Made by a program: the position numbers and the translations under genes. This document shows, piece after piece, positions 23,257-34,783 of a stretch of 64,000 bases of DNA. This DNA comes from Capsicum annuum (taxonomy: Eukaryota; Streptophyta; Magnoliopsida; Solanales; Solanaceae): contig NC_061121.1 in the NCBI RefSeq assembly GCF_002878395.1, positions 130,012,925 through 130,076,924 of the forward strand, read 5' to 3'. Position 1 is the stretch's first letter; each line of letters starts with the position of its first letter. Below the pieces are notes generated by a model. The model was not told the DNA's origin, did not search any database, and saw only the letters and a program-made list of their open reading frames with translations.

Positions 23257-25728
23257 TGACATGCCCCAAAATTAGGCCAGGATATATGGGAACCTCAAGC
23301 CCACATGAATTAGAGGTCAACTTAATAACCCAACCTAATCATCACATCAATCACAAGGGTCAAATGATTCCCAACCAAAAGCTAAGATAAAAGAAAACAT
23401 ACAACAAGGCATAACTTAATAATGTCTAAATAATTCATTAGATTCAACTAACTAGCCATTACTCCCAAGTCCACAGTCATTGATAATACCTCTAGAGAAA
23501 CCAATATTTTGAAATCTATATGTCGGGATGAGCCCCTAATAATAGCTAAACCATGTTAAAATAAGACTAAGTCTAAAGATAGAAGACCAAGTAGAAATAT
23601 ATTTCAAAGTAAGAAAGTTCACCACTTTAAAGTCAATGCAAGAAATACTTAGATCACCTAATCCCTATGCAAGAAAAGAAGATGATGCTTCGACCCTATG
23701 TCGCATGGGGACTTAGCGTCTAGAGATGATCAGCGTTTGGCGCACTAGCATGTAACTCAAGGATAAGGATAAAATGGAATCATGAATCAACAACATATTA
23801 ATATATCATATTAAACCATATTCATCACCTTATCCATACATATTGGTATATCATATGATAAATAAATAAACAAGTCATAACAACATTCTCAAAGCACTCA
23901 ATCATGAGACAATAAGTGGAGGACTCTGACCTTCCATACTTAGATTCAAAAAAATCTTATTAGGTATGGAACTTCAACTACATTCACATATTACTTATAT
24001 GAAGGACTTTAACCATGTATACACTCATTATAAAAGGGACTCTAACCACATATATAACCATTTAGGCAAGGGACTTTAACCACACATGGAAATTTATTTA
24101 GGAAAGGGACTCTAACCACATTCCTACATATTAGTTAAGGGACTCTAACCATATGCCATATTAGATCGGGGAATATAACCCAAGTTGTTTTAGTCAAGGA
24201 GGCACTTCAACCTCAAGATATTTCTTTGTGCAAGGGACTTTAACTGCAAGTAATTTCATTAGGAAAGGGACTTTAACCTCAAGCCTTTTCATTAGGCAAG
24301 GGACTTTAACCTCAAGATATTATGACTATCATTAGTCGACATTGGGACTCCAAACCTTGGTCCATTCAACATTATCTATTCAATTCACACTTGAGGACTT
24401 TAACCTATTAAGATAATTCAACACTATACATGACAACATGGTCCTCATGGGAGCCATTGTTGCTCAACTATTTCAATTGGCCAATTCCTTGATTAAATTC
24501 ATCATAAAATTCAATTTATGGTCATTAAAAACTTTGCAAACCATTCACATATCATTGGCAATCTTATGCTACATTCACAACACACTTAAGTTCAACACAC
24601 TATTCAAGTTCATATTCATGTTTCCCTCATTAACCATAAATCAACAAGGTTATTTATTTCACCATACGTGGATTATAATACCTTTAAAATATCATTTAAA
24701 AATTATTCATAATTATTGGGCCATTTTCCTAGTTCAAAACATCACCAACATAAGGCTAGACAATTCACTTAGATATTTCACATACACCTTGTGTGTATGC
24801 CTTTACCAAGGCTATTTTCTTGGTAGAAAAAATCAAGATTAGAGTTATTTAAGAATCACATGTTATACAACATACTACAAACACCCACATGTGTAAATTA
24901 TAATCAATAACATGTATAAATACAAGTCTAAGAAAAAGTCAACATTATTCATCATTAGGCCGCAAAACCCTTTCCATTTAATTTCAAAATCATCATGTAC
25001 ACTTACTAATTCAAGTGTAAAATACATGGGTTTATAGTTATTTATCAAGGGGAAGAGTTACATGCCTTAGACAACTTGATTTACCAACAAACTTGACTCC
25101 ACTTTGCCTCTTGAAGATCACCCTTGAAACCCTAGCCTCCAATTCTTCACAAATGAGTTTAAGAGAGTATTTACGGTGTTTGATCCATAAAAATGGATGT
25201 TTAGGAGGATACAAACACATATATAGTGTGGTGAATTAGGGTTTTAGGTTAGGTAAATGACCATAAGGTCCTTAACTAAAAGCTTAAAATTGGCCAAGAT
25301 GTTGGGTATGACTCATTTGAGTCAATTGTACCCTAGGATGTGAGTGGTACCCTTACTTGTAGCCTAGACTTCTCCTAGGTCATATTCGTTAGTTAGGGTA
25401 CGACTATACCATCTATACTCATATCCAAAAGGTACAACTTATGCCCTCACTCATACACTTCACCCGTACCCAAAACAGTCCACTCTAAGTCAAGACTTCA
25501 CTCTACTCGATTGGTCTTGGTACGACTTATACCTTAAGGTACGATTGGTTGGCGTTTCACTCATACCTAGAAAAGTGAGTAACCCTTACCATATTTCCTA
25601 GGGTATGATAGGGTATAGGAAAGAGTATATGAATCGTATCCAAGGGGTATGACTCATGCCCCTAGTCATACCACCCCAGTGACATCAAATAAAGAAATTT
25701 CTCAATTGTTCAAGGCCTAGGAGTTTCA
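23257..25728 (-). repeat. El-1 5' LTR (intact, about 2.47 kb)
   Basis: On the plus strand it runs TGACATGCCCC...GGAGTTTCA. The GGGACTTTAACC array is at 23990-24345. Going down the minus strand from its start there is a GTACGA/TCGTACC word tract (25670-25305) and then a TATA-like ACTATATATGTG (about 25228-25215). A 134-residue ORF at 24438-24842 is chance coding in the LTR. Confidence 0.9.
23990..24345. repeat. Degenerate tandem array, unit GGGACTTTAACC (El-1 5' LTR copy)
   Basis: About ten units of 32-36 bp, for example GGGACTTTAACCTCAAGCC with TTTTCATTAGGCAA, and variants GGGACTCTAACCACA and GGGAATATAACCCAA. The copy at 1190-1610 has the same order, so the array is an LTR subrepeat. Confidence 0.8.
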
Positions 25729-27031
25729 GTGGCTCATCACAAAAATATATAAAATGTTTATACTTATTTATAAAAATATAATGTCATATATATAAATAAT
25801 TATAAAATTTTTGTCTATAATTTATCAATTTGGTTTGTTTATTTTATCATTTCTTAGTAAAAGCATAACAAAACTATCAAATGTTAGTTTTTTAAACCAG
25901 TTTGGTTTGCTTTATGATTTAGTTTGGTTTTTAACCAAATCATGAACACCCTTATCTGTGGTTGACTGAATTGTTGGTTTGACAATGCTTGGATGAATCA
26001 GCTGTTGATTATTAAACTTATTAAATTTTGAGATATGATTATGAAGTGTACATGAAAAATTAGATGCAATTGTGATATTATCTTAAGAGATAGTAAAAGT
26101 GGAAATATAAAGTAAAATAATTATAATGGATCAGGATACCATGTTGTTATGATATTATGATTGTGGATTAGGTACCATATTGGTCTAATATTGTGATTAT
26201 GGATCGAGTACCAGAACGGTATGATAGATGCAACCTGGTGTATCCCATATAGGTTATGACTAGTTTGGCAGAAATAAGATCTTTTAGCATGTGTGTACAG
26301 ATTAGTTGTTGAGGGTGAGTTAGTATGATATATTACTATAATATTGTAAGTAAAATCAATACAAATGTGAGATTATGGTTTACATAGATATGTGTTTTTA
26401 TATGATTACTGAGATTGTGGAATTCACAATTAATTATAACAATCGTTGGTGGCTTATATTATTTGTTCCACTGACATTGCTTAGCCTGATTTGAAATAAA
26501 TATTTGATTGAGTAAATTACCTCTATGTATTGCTGCTCATATCTACTTGTTATTTGATTTATGATTTATATTTGTAATTAAATTGAGTCATCCGATGATA
26601 CATACTTATGTAGTGGTTTGTATTGATACTACCTCGTACTCTTCTTTATTGAGCGCAAACTATATTCTAGAGACTTAGATGCAACCTAACCAATAGTATA
26701 TAAAGTTGATCGATCCGATAGTGTGCTATTTGCATCTCAGGCTGCCATGGATCTTTGTAGTTCATATTTCCTTTCTTTCCAACAATGATGATATTTTATT
26801 AGGTTATTTTCTTTGAGATACACTAAGAGTGGTTTTTAACCAACCTTCAATGATGACTTTTGGATTCTGGGTAAGTAATAAATAGGTCTTTTTGTACTTT
26901 CTTATTAGTTTATTTTAGTTTTGATATAATCCTATCTTAAATGATTAGTTGAATCAATTAAAGGATTGAGTTAGTTCTCCCACTAGAGGCTTAGTGTGAA
27001 TTTCACTCACGATTATTTGGATCGTGATCTA
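25729..27031 (+). repeat. El-4 5' LTR, truncated on the left
   Basis: The right end is fixed by the primer site at 27034. The first 100 bp (25738-25830) are nearly pure A/T. Positions 26129-26240 carry three degenerate copies of GGATTAGGTACCATATTGGT-type units, a subrepeat style common in plant chromovirus LTRs. The part left of about 26000 (with AACCAAATCATGAACACCC at 25935) may be a different element. No ORF is supported. Confidence 0.55.
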
Positions 27032-27033
27032 GT

Positions 27034-27046
27034 TGGTATCAGAGCC
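27034..27046 (+). other. El-4 primer-binding site
   Basis: TGGTATCAGAGCC is a perfect initiator tRNA-Met site. It is followed by a leader (27047-27390) that aligns loosely with the El-8 leader at 43252-43540, including GATCCAAATTGGTAT and the A/G-rich AGAGGGAAA block. Confidence 0.85.
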
Positions 27047-28163
27047 TTAGTTCATTGATTTCATTGTATAAGGTCATGTTTAGTAGAGTCTTACATAATA
27101 ATAAAGAGATGTCTATGCTTTTCTTTGAGAGGCAACATGCTACAAAAACTGTATTCTTTTTTTTTATATTATTACATGATTTCAGTTGCCATTTGATGAT
27201 CCAAATTGGTATCTTACCTCTTTCACTTGGTATTTGGTGATTGAAATTGCTATTTGACCTTTTTCACTCTTTATCTCATATATAGTGACAAAAAGTGAAA
27301 TAAAAGCAAGGAAAGAAGTACCTAAAAAGGTTGATGGGATGCAACTTGTGTTACAAGTTAAGTGAGGGAAAAAGGTAAAGAATGGAGAGTTGTAATGACC
27401 CCTAAGTCATTTTCTATATTTTCACACATTTTCTCCATTTAGAGCTTTCCTATGGTTATCCCAAGTCATTTATGACTTGCTGGAGTTGATAGTTCATTTA
27501 CAGAGCACTTCATTTAGTTTTTAGAGCCAATTCTCTATTTTGAAGTCTTCGCTAGTAAAGATAGGCTACTAGGTAAGAACTACAGTCAAACAATTTCATA
27601 TTTTAATTTTGACAGTCATAGAAGTTCTGGAACATCGATTTAGGCTAGGTGGACCCTTGGTTCAGGTATCGAGACTTCCAAACACATTTTGAGCTATGGA
27701 CAAGAGTTAAGAAAAATGGAACATATGTGTGCGACCCACTTTTGATTGAAACAACGTCTGATGGAAATTCCAACTATGTCATTTAGTCTGAAATATCGAA
27801 TTTGATATGGTAGTATAATTTGTTTGCCTATAGGAGATTTTGAACTAATCTTGAGGGGTCAGTGGAGACTTGGAAATTTATAAGTCTTAGCTGGTGTTGG
27901 TGTATTTCTTAACCTATTAGGTCACCAAAGCAATGGCCGCTTAAGCGATCAGCCAGTTGCTTAAGATGTCGGGTAATTTCTTGCCGGTATCATCTAAGTG
28001 ATGCCTTTAAAACTTAAGTAATGGCCGCTTAAGCAACCTAAAATTACTTAAGCGATAGCATGTAGATTTGGCTAGTGTCAAAAAAGCGACACATGGTCGC
28101 TTAAGTTGCTAGCGTCTTAAGTGGCTCAGTGTCCTTAAGTAACACCTAGACACCTGGGAACCA

Positions 28164-28171
28164 TATAAATA
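28164..28171 (+). promoter_or_regulatory. TATA box of El-5 LTR
   Basis: ATATAAAT within GGGAACCATATAAATACCTC lies about 25 bp after the CTTAAG/CGCTTAAG word tract (27935-28140). It is well placed for the LTR promoter. Confidence 0.6.
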
Positions 28172-28925
28172 CCTCAGTTAAGCTGATTACTCCCATTTTC
28201 ACCAAATCTCAAATGTATAGAGCCCTAAACAGTATGAAAACTTGGGAGAATCATTGGTGGGTGATTTTGGAGTATTTAAGAACTTAAATTACAGATTTCT
28301 TCTTAGGATTCTTAATAACCTTCCATCAATTTTATGATTAAATCCTTCAACTTTTTACAAAATCCCTAGAGTATTGGTGGGTTAATTATAGCACCATTAG
28401 AATATATAATTCAAGCATTTTTAAGGGTAAATGTTCCTTGAGCATAGAGGATGTATGGTTGATATCAAAAGTACGACTCTAAAAGTGGGCTCTATATGGA
28501 ATTTTTATATAATTTTAGACCCAAAGCACAATAGTTTAATATAGGTATCATTGTTCTTATTTTGACGTGTATATTATTATTTTATAGTATAGTATAGTAT
28601 ATTGCAGAAACTTCTTAAAAAGTGAAATTAGTTGTTTAGTAGATTCTTCAGGCTTTTCTTAGCATCTAGGTAGGCTAGGTTTACCTTTTACATAGATAGA
28701 GCTAATTCATATTATAATTATGATATTATGCTAGATATGGGATATGATTTAGGTGTTTGAGGTTTGATTGACAAAATTAATATTATTTGGTCAGCTTACC
28801 CTAATAAGGAACTATATTTATAAGGAATTGACTTATCTTTTAATGTTTTAGGTAGAGTTGTTACCTTAGGGGTAATTATGGCTTATATAGCATCTAGAAA
28901 TAAATTTAGACACCTTAGCCTAGTC

Positions 28926-28947
28926 GGGGGTGGGGGGTGGGGGCGGG
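28926..28947 (+). other. Strong G-quadruplex motif
   Basis: Four G runs (G5, G6, G5, G3) are separated by single bases T, T and C. This satisfies the strictest G4 pattern, with loops of one base. It lies in the El-5 LTR. The matching place in the El-10 LTR (about 57780) has no G runs, so the tract arose or expanded in this copy. Confidence 0.8.
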
Positions 28948-29613
28948 TAGAATTTGCCTTTGAATAAATTTTGAGATTAATATGGGTCCCTCTATCCCAC
29001 CTTAGGCCAAGACCCATGTTAGCTCTTGTAGACTTCTATACATATGTTATACCCTTTGAAATGGTTGTTTTGGATTTTGAGAAGATTATATACATGATAT
29101 TTTATTCTAGTTTTGAATTTGGGAGTTGGTGCTAATTTTTGGTAAAACTCGATAATTTATTGATATTGAGTTTCAATTTAAGTTTGACAATTGGTGATGA
29201 TATTGATGATATGAGTTCAGGTTTAAGTTCAATAAATGTTGATATGATGATTCTATTGAGTTTCGGTTTGAATATGAAATTGAGAGTTTATTAATGATAT
29301 GATACGGAATGGGTGGATTTATGGTTATGGCTTGATATTCCATAAATTTATGAAACTTTTGTTAGTTACCTTCTTTTGATTGTACCCTCCACACTTATGG
29401 GGGATCGGATTGGTTCATTTAATTTTTTCGACTTACTGGCTTATATGGGCCAATCCTGTAGTATTAGTTATGCTTTTTTTATATTGTATCTATTTCAGTA
29501 TTTTAGTTAAAGTATTGGTGCATATTTCAAGATTTGCCTTTTTTTACCTTGACTTAGCTTATTTATCTCATAATTTATCATATTTATATCATGATTTAGA
29601 TTATTCAGCCAAT

Positions 29614-29618
29614 GATAC
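29614..29618. repeat. El-6 target-site duplication GATAC (partner 40285-40289)
   Basis: The exact 5-bp repeat lies immediately outside TGTAATGCC...GGGTATTACA. Confidence 0.88.
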
Positions 29619-31532
29619 TGTAATGCCTCGAGAGTACACCATGGATGTCATACGGTGTTTATGACCCTGAAGGACCACAAGCTAACCTATGAATTATTTC
29701 TACTATGAGCACTAAATAGTAATTCTGAAATAAATACGAAATTAGGCTGAATTGCCATAATATTCAAAATCTAAATACTGATAAATAATAACATTGGGTA
29801 AAAAAATGAAAACTAAACACTATCTGAACTGGTCTAGTCTGAAAGCCTCTAACTGAACTGTCTGAATATGGAGTTGACGGGACAAGCCCCTAACTAACTC
29901 CCACTACTGAACTACTGATAAACTAAAATAAATCATATCCTCAATAGATGAGGACTCACTACTAAATCAGCAACTGCTAACTGGATCTATGTAAATTTGG
30001 TCGGGATCTTGAGCATCTGAACCTATGATATGAGACATCATAGCGCAAAGAAAAAGTATGTGCTCAGTATATAGAATGTACTGGTATACTAGATAAGGTA
30101 AGGCTGAATGGAAGGGTTCATATGCATGAATAAGAACTGACTGAATTATATAGAGTAACTGAATATAAGAGTACGCGGATAACTAATACTACAGATATCA
30201 CTGAGTAAGCAATATTGTATATATATGTATAAACTATAACTGAGCTTTTCTGAAGCTGAGCACTGAGTTCTAATAACTGAGTAAGTGATGTCTAAGTTAC
30301 TGATAACTAATTTACTAATACTGATTGACTGTGTCTAACAATCCTGATTCTATAAAATGAACTGAGTTCTAAACTGAAGACTGAAACTAAAACTGTAGGA
30401 GGTAATATCTAATCTATATGCCCCAAATAAGATAAGATAACTGAGTTGGGGTCCACTATGTAATCCCAATTATAAGGGTGATAATACCATGCCACGGTTC
30501 TAACATCTGCTGTGGAGTCAGTCCTATCTCATGGGTGACCCCTAAGATCAGTCCAAAACTAGTGGGTGATCCCTGAGTATGTCAGTCCTATCGAACTGGT
30601 CACATCTTATAAATTATGCTGGCTATGTAGTTCTGGAACTTAGGAATTATTTCTAGGGATCCAGTCCTAACTAACGGGTGAGCCCCCATCCTTATACTTG
30701 CACGGTGATGAATCCTACTTCCAACTGAATGGACACGGAACTAATAATACTGAACTAGACAAGACTGATACTAAGTCTACTGAGTTTTCCTAAGTTATAC
30801 TAAGTCTACTGAGTTTTCCTAAGTTCTATAACGGACTTAGTTCTACTGATCAGGACATGACTGAGACTGTTCTATTACTGACATTGGCTCTAGTTAAACA
30901 GCTAGATTGTCGGGTATTAAATACCCCCAGGACTTAATAGCATAAAAAAAAGACATAACATGATCATTAAGGCATAACAATACTTGTTTGCTAACAATGC
31001 ACTAATTTAGACATTTTGTAAAAAACTTGATTACATGAACTTGTGCATGAATGGGATCACATAATAATATATCATACTTTGACTAGTCAAATCTCATAAG
31101 CATTTCATCAAACACTTGTAGGGAATAAGCTTGTACATGATTGGGACTAGATAATAATATGTCATGATTCCACTATTTACTTCACATAGGCAATTTAGCG
31201 AACACTTGGGGAGCATAGATTATTTACATTATAATGGACAACACATAAACATCATGATACATTAATCAATCTTTAAATTCAAGGGTTTATCAAAATAATC
31301 ACTTATTCATCACACATGCAATACAATTTTCATAAAACTTGCAATTAATTAGTGTATTGAAATCTAAGTAATATCATGAACATGATTTCAATCTAATTCA
31401 AACATAAAAATCCTGAATCTAAGATCTTGTATGTTTAAAAATGGTTCTTGGACTTCATGGGTGAAAGGGACCCATGAATGAACACCTAACATACCTGAGA
31501 AGAGGAGTTCTTGAAGGTTCTTAGAGGATTTC
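29619..31532 (-). repeat. El-6 3' LTR, distal piece
   Basis: It aligns with 37776-39665 along its length (GAGAGTACACC, CCGAAGGACCA(C/T)AAGCTAACC, GGGGTCCA(C/A)T(A/T)TGTAA). It stops at ATTTC (31528-31532), the El-7 duplication. Minus-strand TCAGT words are very frequent. No gene. Confidence 0.88.
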
Positions 31533-32140
31533 TGTAATACTCGGAGACTCTAACCAATAGTGAAATCATGAATCAAGCTCATGAGAAATAAATTATAATG
31601 TTTTGGGTTGTTTTCTGATCAAGGATGGTGTGTATTAAGGCCTTAAAGATGTCCTAATGATTGGGTGAATCAAAACATTCCTTACTGATTGAATTCTTGG
31701 GAAGGATATTGGTATAGTCAACATCAAATGAGCGTATCTCTCATTATAGTTTAAATTTTTAATCTCATGACCTATCAACATATATATTTTTGAATTAGCT
31801 TTCCAACGATATCAATTTTGCCAAAATTCGATACCGGAGCAAAGAGTTATACCTATTTTACTCTAGCATGTCAATCTGGAAAAGGGTGATGATGTTTGTT
31901 ATGGCCTGTCACATTTCTGATGACATTTCTGACAAAGTCGTCACATTTCTGATGACATTTTTGACGATGTCATCAGCCTTAGGCAGAAAATCATAAAATT
32001 CAACCCTTTTGTGACAACATTTCGTGCCTGCCCATCACGGGTCTGACGGCTTGTCACGGATGTCGTCAGCTATTTTTTTCAGCAATTTAGAGACGTTTTT
32101 GCAAGGGTATTTTGTTATTTTCCCATCTTTTAGAGGCCTC

Positions 32141-32150
32141 TATAAATAAG
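32141..32150 (+). promoter_or_regulatory. TATA box of El-7 solo LTR
   Basis: TATAAATAAG lies within GAGGCCTCTATAAATAAGAG, about 65 bp after the GACGACATTTC/TGACG word tract (31915-32075). The transcript would begin near AATCCCATCC. Confidence 0.6.
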
Positions 32151-32155
32151 AGAAT

Positions 32156-32369
32156 CCCATCCAAACCCTAATTCCATCATTTTCTCTTCCAATTCTCTTG
32201 AGATAATATATCTAGGGTTATATCAAGAACATAAATCTTCCAAGAATCATCCGTAAATCTTCAAAATTTCTTGAAGAACCAAGTTCCTCATAGTGTGGGA
32301 TTCATGAATTATTTATTTCAAGTGTGGATAAAGTCTCAAGCACTAAAGTTCATCCAATTTCAAAGATTA
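32156..32369 (+). repeat. 214-bp exact duplicate left of the assembly gap (partner 32470-32683)
   Basis: The block from CCCATCCAAACCC to CAAAGATTA is identical, by direct reading, on both sides of the N run. It is probably one locus represented twice. Confidence 0.9.
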
Positions 32370-32469
32370 NNNNNNNNNNNNNNNNNNNNNNNNNNNNNNN
32401 NNNNNNNNNNNNNNNNNNNNNNNNNNNNNNNNNNNNNNNNNNNNNNNNNNNNNNNNNNNNNNNNNNNNN
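32370..32469. other. Assembly gap, 100 N
   Basis: Exactly 100 undetermined bases, the conventional placeholder for a gap of unknown size. It lies between two identical 214-bp flanks, which indicates overlapping contig ends that were not merged. Confidence 0.95.
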
Positions 32470-34168
32470 CCCATCCAAACCCTAATTCCATCATTTTCTC
32501 TTCCAATTCTCTTGAGATAATATATCTAGGGTTATATCAAGAACATAAATCTTCCAAGAATCATCCGTAAATCTTCAAAATTTCTTGAAGAACCAAGTTC
32601 CTCATAGTGTGGGATTCATGAATTATTTATTTCAAGTGTGGATAAAGTCTCAAGCACTAAAGTTCATCCAATTTCAAAGATTAAGGTATGTGGGGTTTTG
32701 AACAAGAACAGTTCTTTCGTTCTTGTGCCCAAAGATTTAGTTTCTATTTAATTTCATGAATTTTGCAAAGTGGGTTTACACCCAAATTACTTTATCAAGG
32801 ATTTATGATATTTGAGCTATACAATATTGACACATATGACTACTTCATTGTCTTATTTCTTAAATTAAGAATTTATGTCATGAGTTGTATATTGTTATCA
32901 TGAAATGATAATTTCTAAGTGATTTATGATAAGTGTCATGATTTATGTTTTTCCATGAAAAGTTTGTACATTGAATATATATTGGTATTGAGCTTGAGAG
33001 TCAAGAACAAGTTCTATGATGTTTTTTGGAAGATTTGATACTTGATATGATTTGATAAGCAAGTGTACTTGATGATGAGAAGGATTATTTTGAGATTTAG
33101 TAGAGTTAGGAATCCACAAGTTGATTATGATTTACAAGTGAGATATATATTTATATTTTGGTCTTCATGATAGACTCTTGAGTTGATTAAGGTGAATTTT
33201 CTTACGCGTTCTGAGCTTAAGTCTGGGAGTAGTATTTAGCATCTAGCGGGAAGTATGGGTTCAGCACATCCTACTTTCCCAGAACTACGTGCCACCGTAG
33301 GATTAAGATTAAGGGCCAAAGGTCAAGACAATTATCACTAAAGTTAAGGTTCTACTCCGATGGCAAGGATAGAATAGCTTTCCCCAATGTGGGCAAGATG
33401 TTGGACTCCATGTAAGATCACATGGTTTATGTCAGTTATAACAAATTCCCAAGTCCATAATAGTCCAATTTTCATGAGTTACCAAGTCACTCTATGTCAT
33501 GAGTCAAAGAGTTTGAGTTGAGTCTAACGGGTTGTGAGATTTATGAAGCATGTGTTATTATTGATGATTTATGAAAAATATGTTCAGATAACTCAGGCGA
33601 AGATAGTCATTATTATTAGCATGCATGATTTTCTTATACATTTATGAAATTATTTAAGTGTTGCCTACACTCCCACATACTCAGTGCATTCCCAAGTACT
33701 GATTCCCATACTCTTCTGTGTTCTATATTTTCTCTTGATGTAGGTTCAGGTGCTCAGTCTCAGCAGCGATAGTGATCTTTGAGTACCTCCATCTACATTC
33801 ATACAGTTGGTGAGTCCTCATGGTTCAAGGACCTATGTCCTCAATTTTTGTCTTGATAGTAGATGATTGTTTATTTCCAGTTCAGTACGGGTCAGTTGGG
33901 GATCTATCCCAATGGCTCCTCAGCCTTATGTAGTAGAGGCTTTGTCAAACTAGAGTACTAGTATGTACAGAACTTCAGTATTTTGATTGTAGAAGATATA
34001 GTTCTTTATTTTCTAGTATGTTCATGACATGATTATTCTTCTTTATTACAACTTGATTATTGTCATAGTGAGTTATAGAGGTGATGATAGGCTCAGAGGG
34101 TTAGCTTGAGGTCATGTGTGGCCTTAAGCACCGTATGACATCTTGGGATGGGATCTTGGGGCGTTACA

Positions 34169-34783
34169 ATTTCTTTGAGTATTGACCTTGATTCTTGAAG
34201 CTAGGGTTTTTTCTCTTGTGAGAGAATGTTGTAATCCTTGAGAAAAGTGAGTGAATAATGTTATAAATAGGTTAATTAGGGCAAATTTCTTATTAAAGTC
34301 TAACTAGGATGAGGGAAAAATACTCTAATACCCTCAAAATTAACTGAAAAATCTTGATCTAGGTCCTTGGCATGATGCGGCACTATAGCACCGTATCACT
34401 AGAAATTGACATCTGGGAACTGGGTTGATGGCGTGACGTGGTACCTTCGAGGTGCCTTACTGGAAAAGTGACAATTGGGAAATTGGTTGTTGGTGCGATG
34501 CAGTGGTTTCACATTGGCTCACTGGAAAAATGACAATTGACATTTGGACAACCTTCGAGACTCACTGAAGTACCAGGTGGTATACTCTTTCACAAAAATG
34601 GCTCTAACTCTTTTCTCGAGTATCGGATTTGGGTGGAATTTATATTGTTTAAAGGCTGACTGAATTTCCTATGCATTTGTGATCTCTAAACTAAAAAATA
34701 TGAAGTAAAATTTTAAATATTTTTACATGGGATTACTCATGTACTAAGACTTAATTTAAGACAGGAAAATACAGGGTATTATA
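34169..34783 (-). repeat. El-6 3' LTR, proximal piece
   Basis: It aligns with 39662-40284: TTGACCTTGA(T/G)TCTTGAA, a TATA-like CTATTTATAAC on the minus strand (34271-34261), the GCG/CACCG word tract (34370-34510) and the end GGGTATTATA. It resumes exactly where El-7 ends. Confidence 0.88.

Larger units (their letters stand above)
470..25728 (-). mobile_element. El-1: Ty3/gypsy chromovirus (Tekay/Del-like), split by a nested copia element
   Basis: El-1 is a minus-strand LTR retrotransposon. Its 5' LTR is on the right (23257-25728). Its 3' LTR is on the left in two pieces (470-2378 and 17387-17911). The pieces sum to 2434 bp against 2472 bp for the intact copy, and they align through unit repeats, LTR body and terminus. 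Between them, on the minus strand, are a primer-binding site, gag, protease, RT, RNase H, integrase, chromodomain and a purine tract. That order, the chromodomain and the 2.4-kb LTRs fit the Tekay/Del chromovirus lineage. Flanking 5-mers CTGGG and GTGGC agree at only three of five positions, so the target duplication is not proven. All reading frames are broken. Confidence 0.88.
31533..34168 (+). repeat. El-7: solo LTR inside the El-6 3' LTR
   Basis: It runs TGTAATACTCGG...GGGGCGTTACA, with perfect 5-bp duplications ATTTC at 31528-31532 and 34169-34173. There is no internal sequence, so it arose by recombination between the two LTRs of a full element. Apparent length is 2636 bp. Removing the 100-N gap and the duplicate 214 bp beside it gives about 2322 bp. 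Its end (GGTTAGCTTGAGGTCATG...GCACCGTATGACATC) is like those of the El-6 and El-9 LTRs, so it is a related Del-type family. Confidence 0.9.

Noticed and set aside
23990..24345. Possible CRISPR-like repeat-spacer array
   Set aside because: Units are degenerate and spacers are not of constant length or unique. The array is duplicated in both LTRs of a plant retrotransposon.
24438..24842. 134-residue plus-strand ORF
   Set aside because: It lies inside the El-1 5' LTR, antisense to the element. The other LTR copy does not keep it open and there is no domain.
32271..32570. Open reading frame of 99 residues spanning the N run
   Set aside because: It reads through 100 undetermined bases and a duplicated flank inside a solo LTR; it is an assembly artefact.
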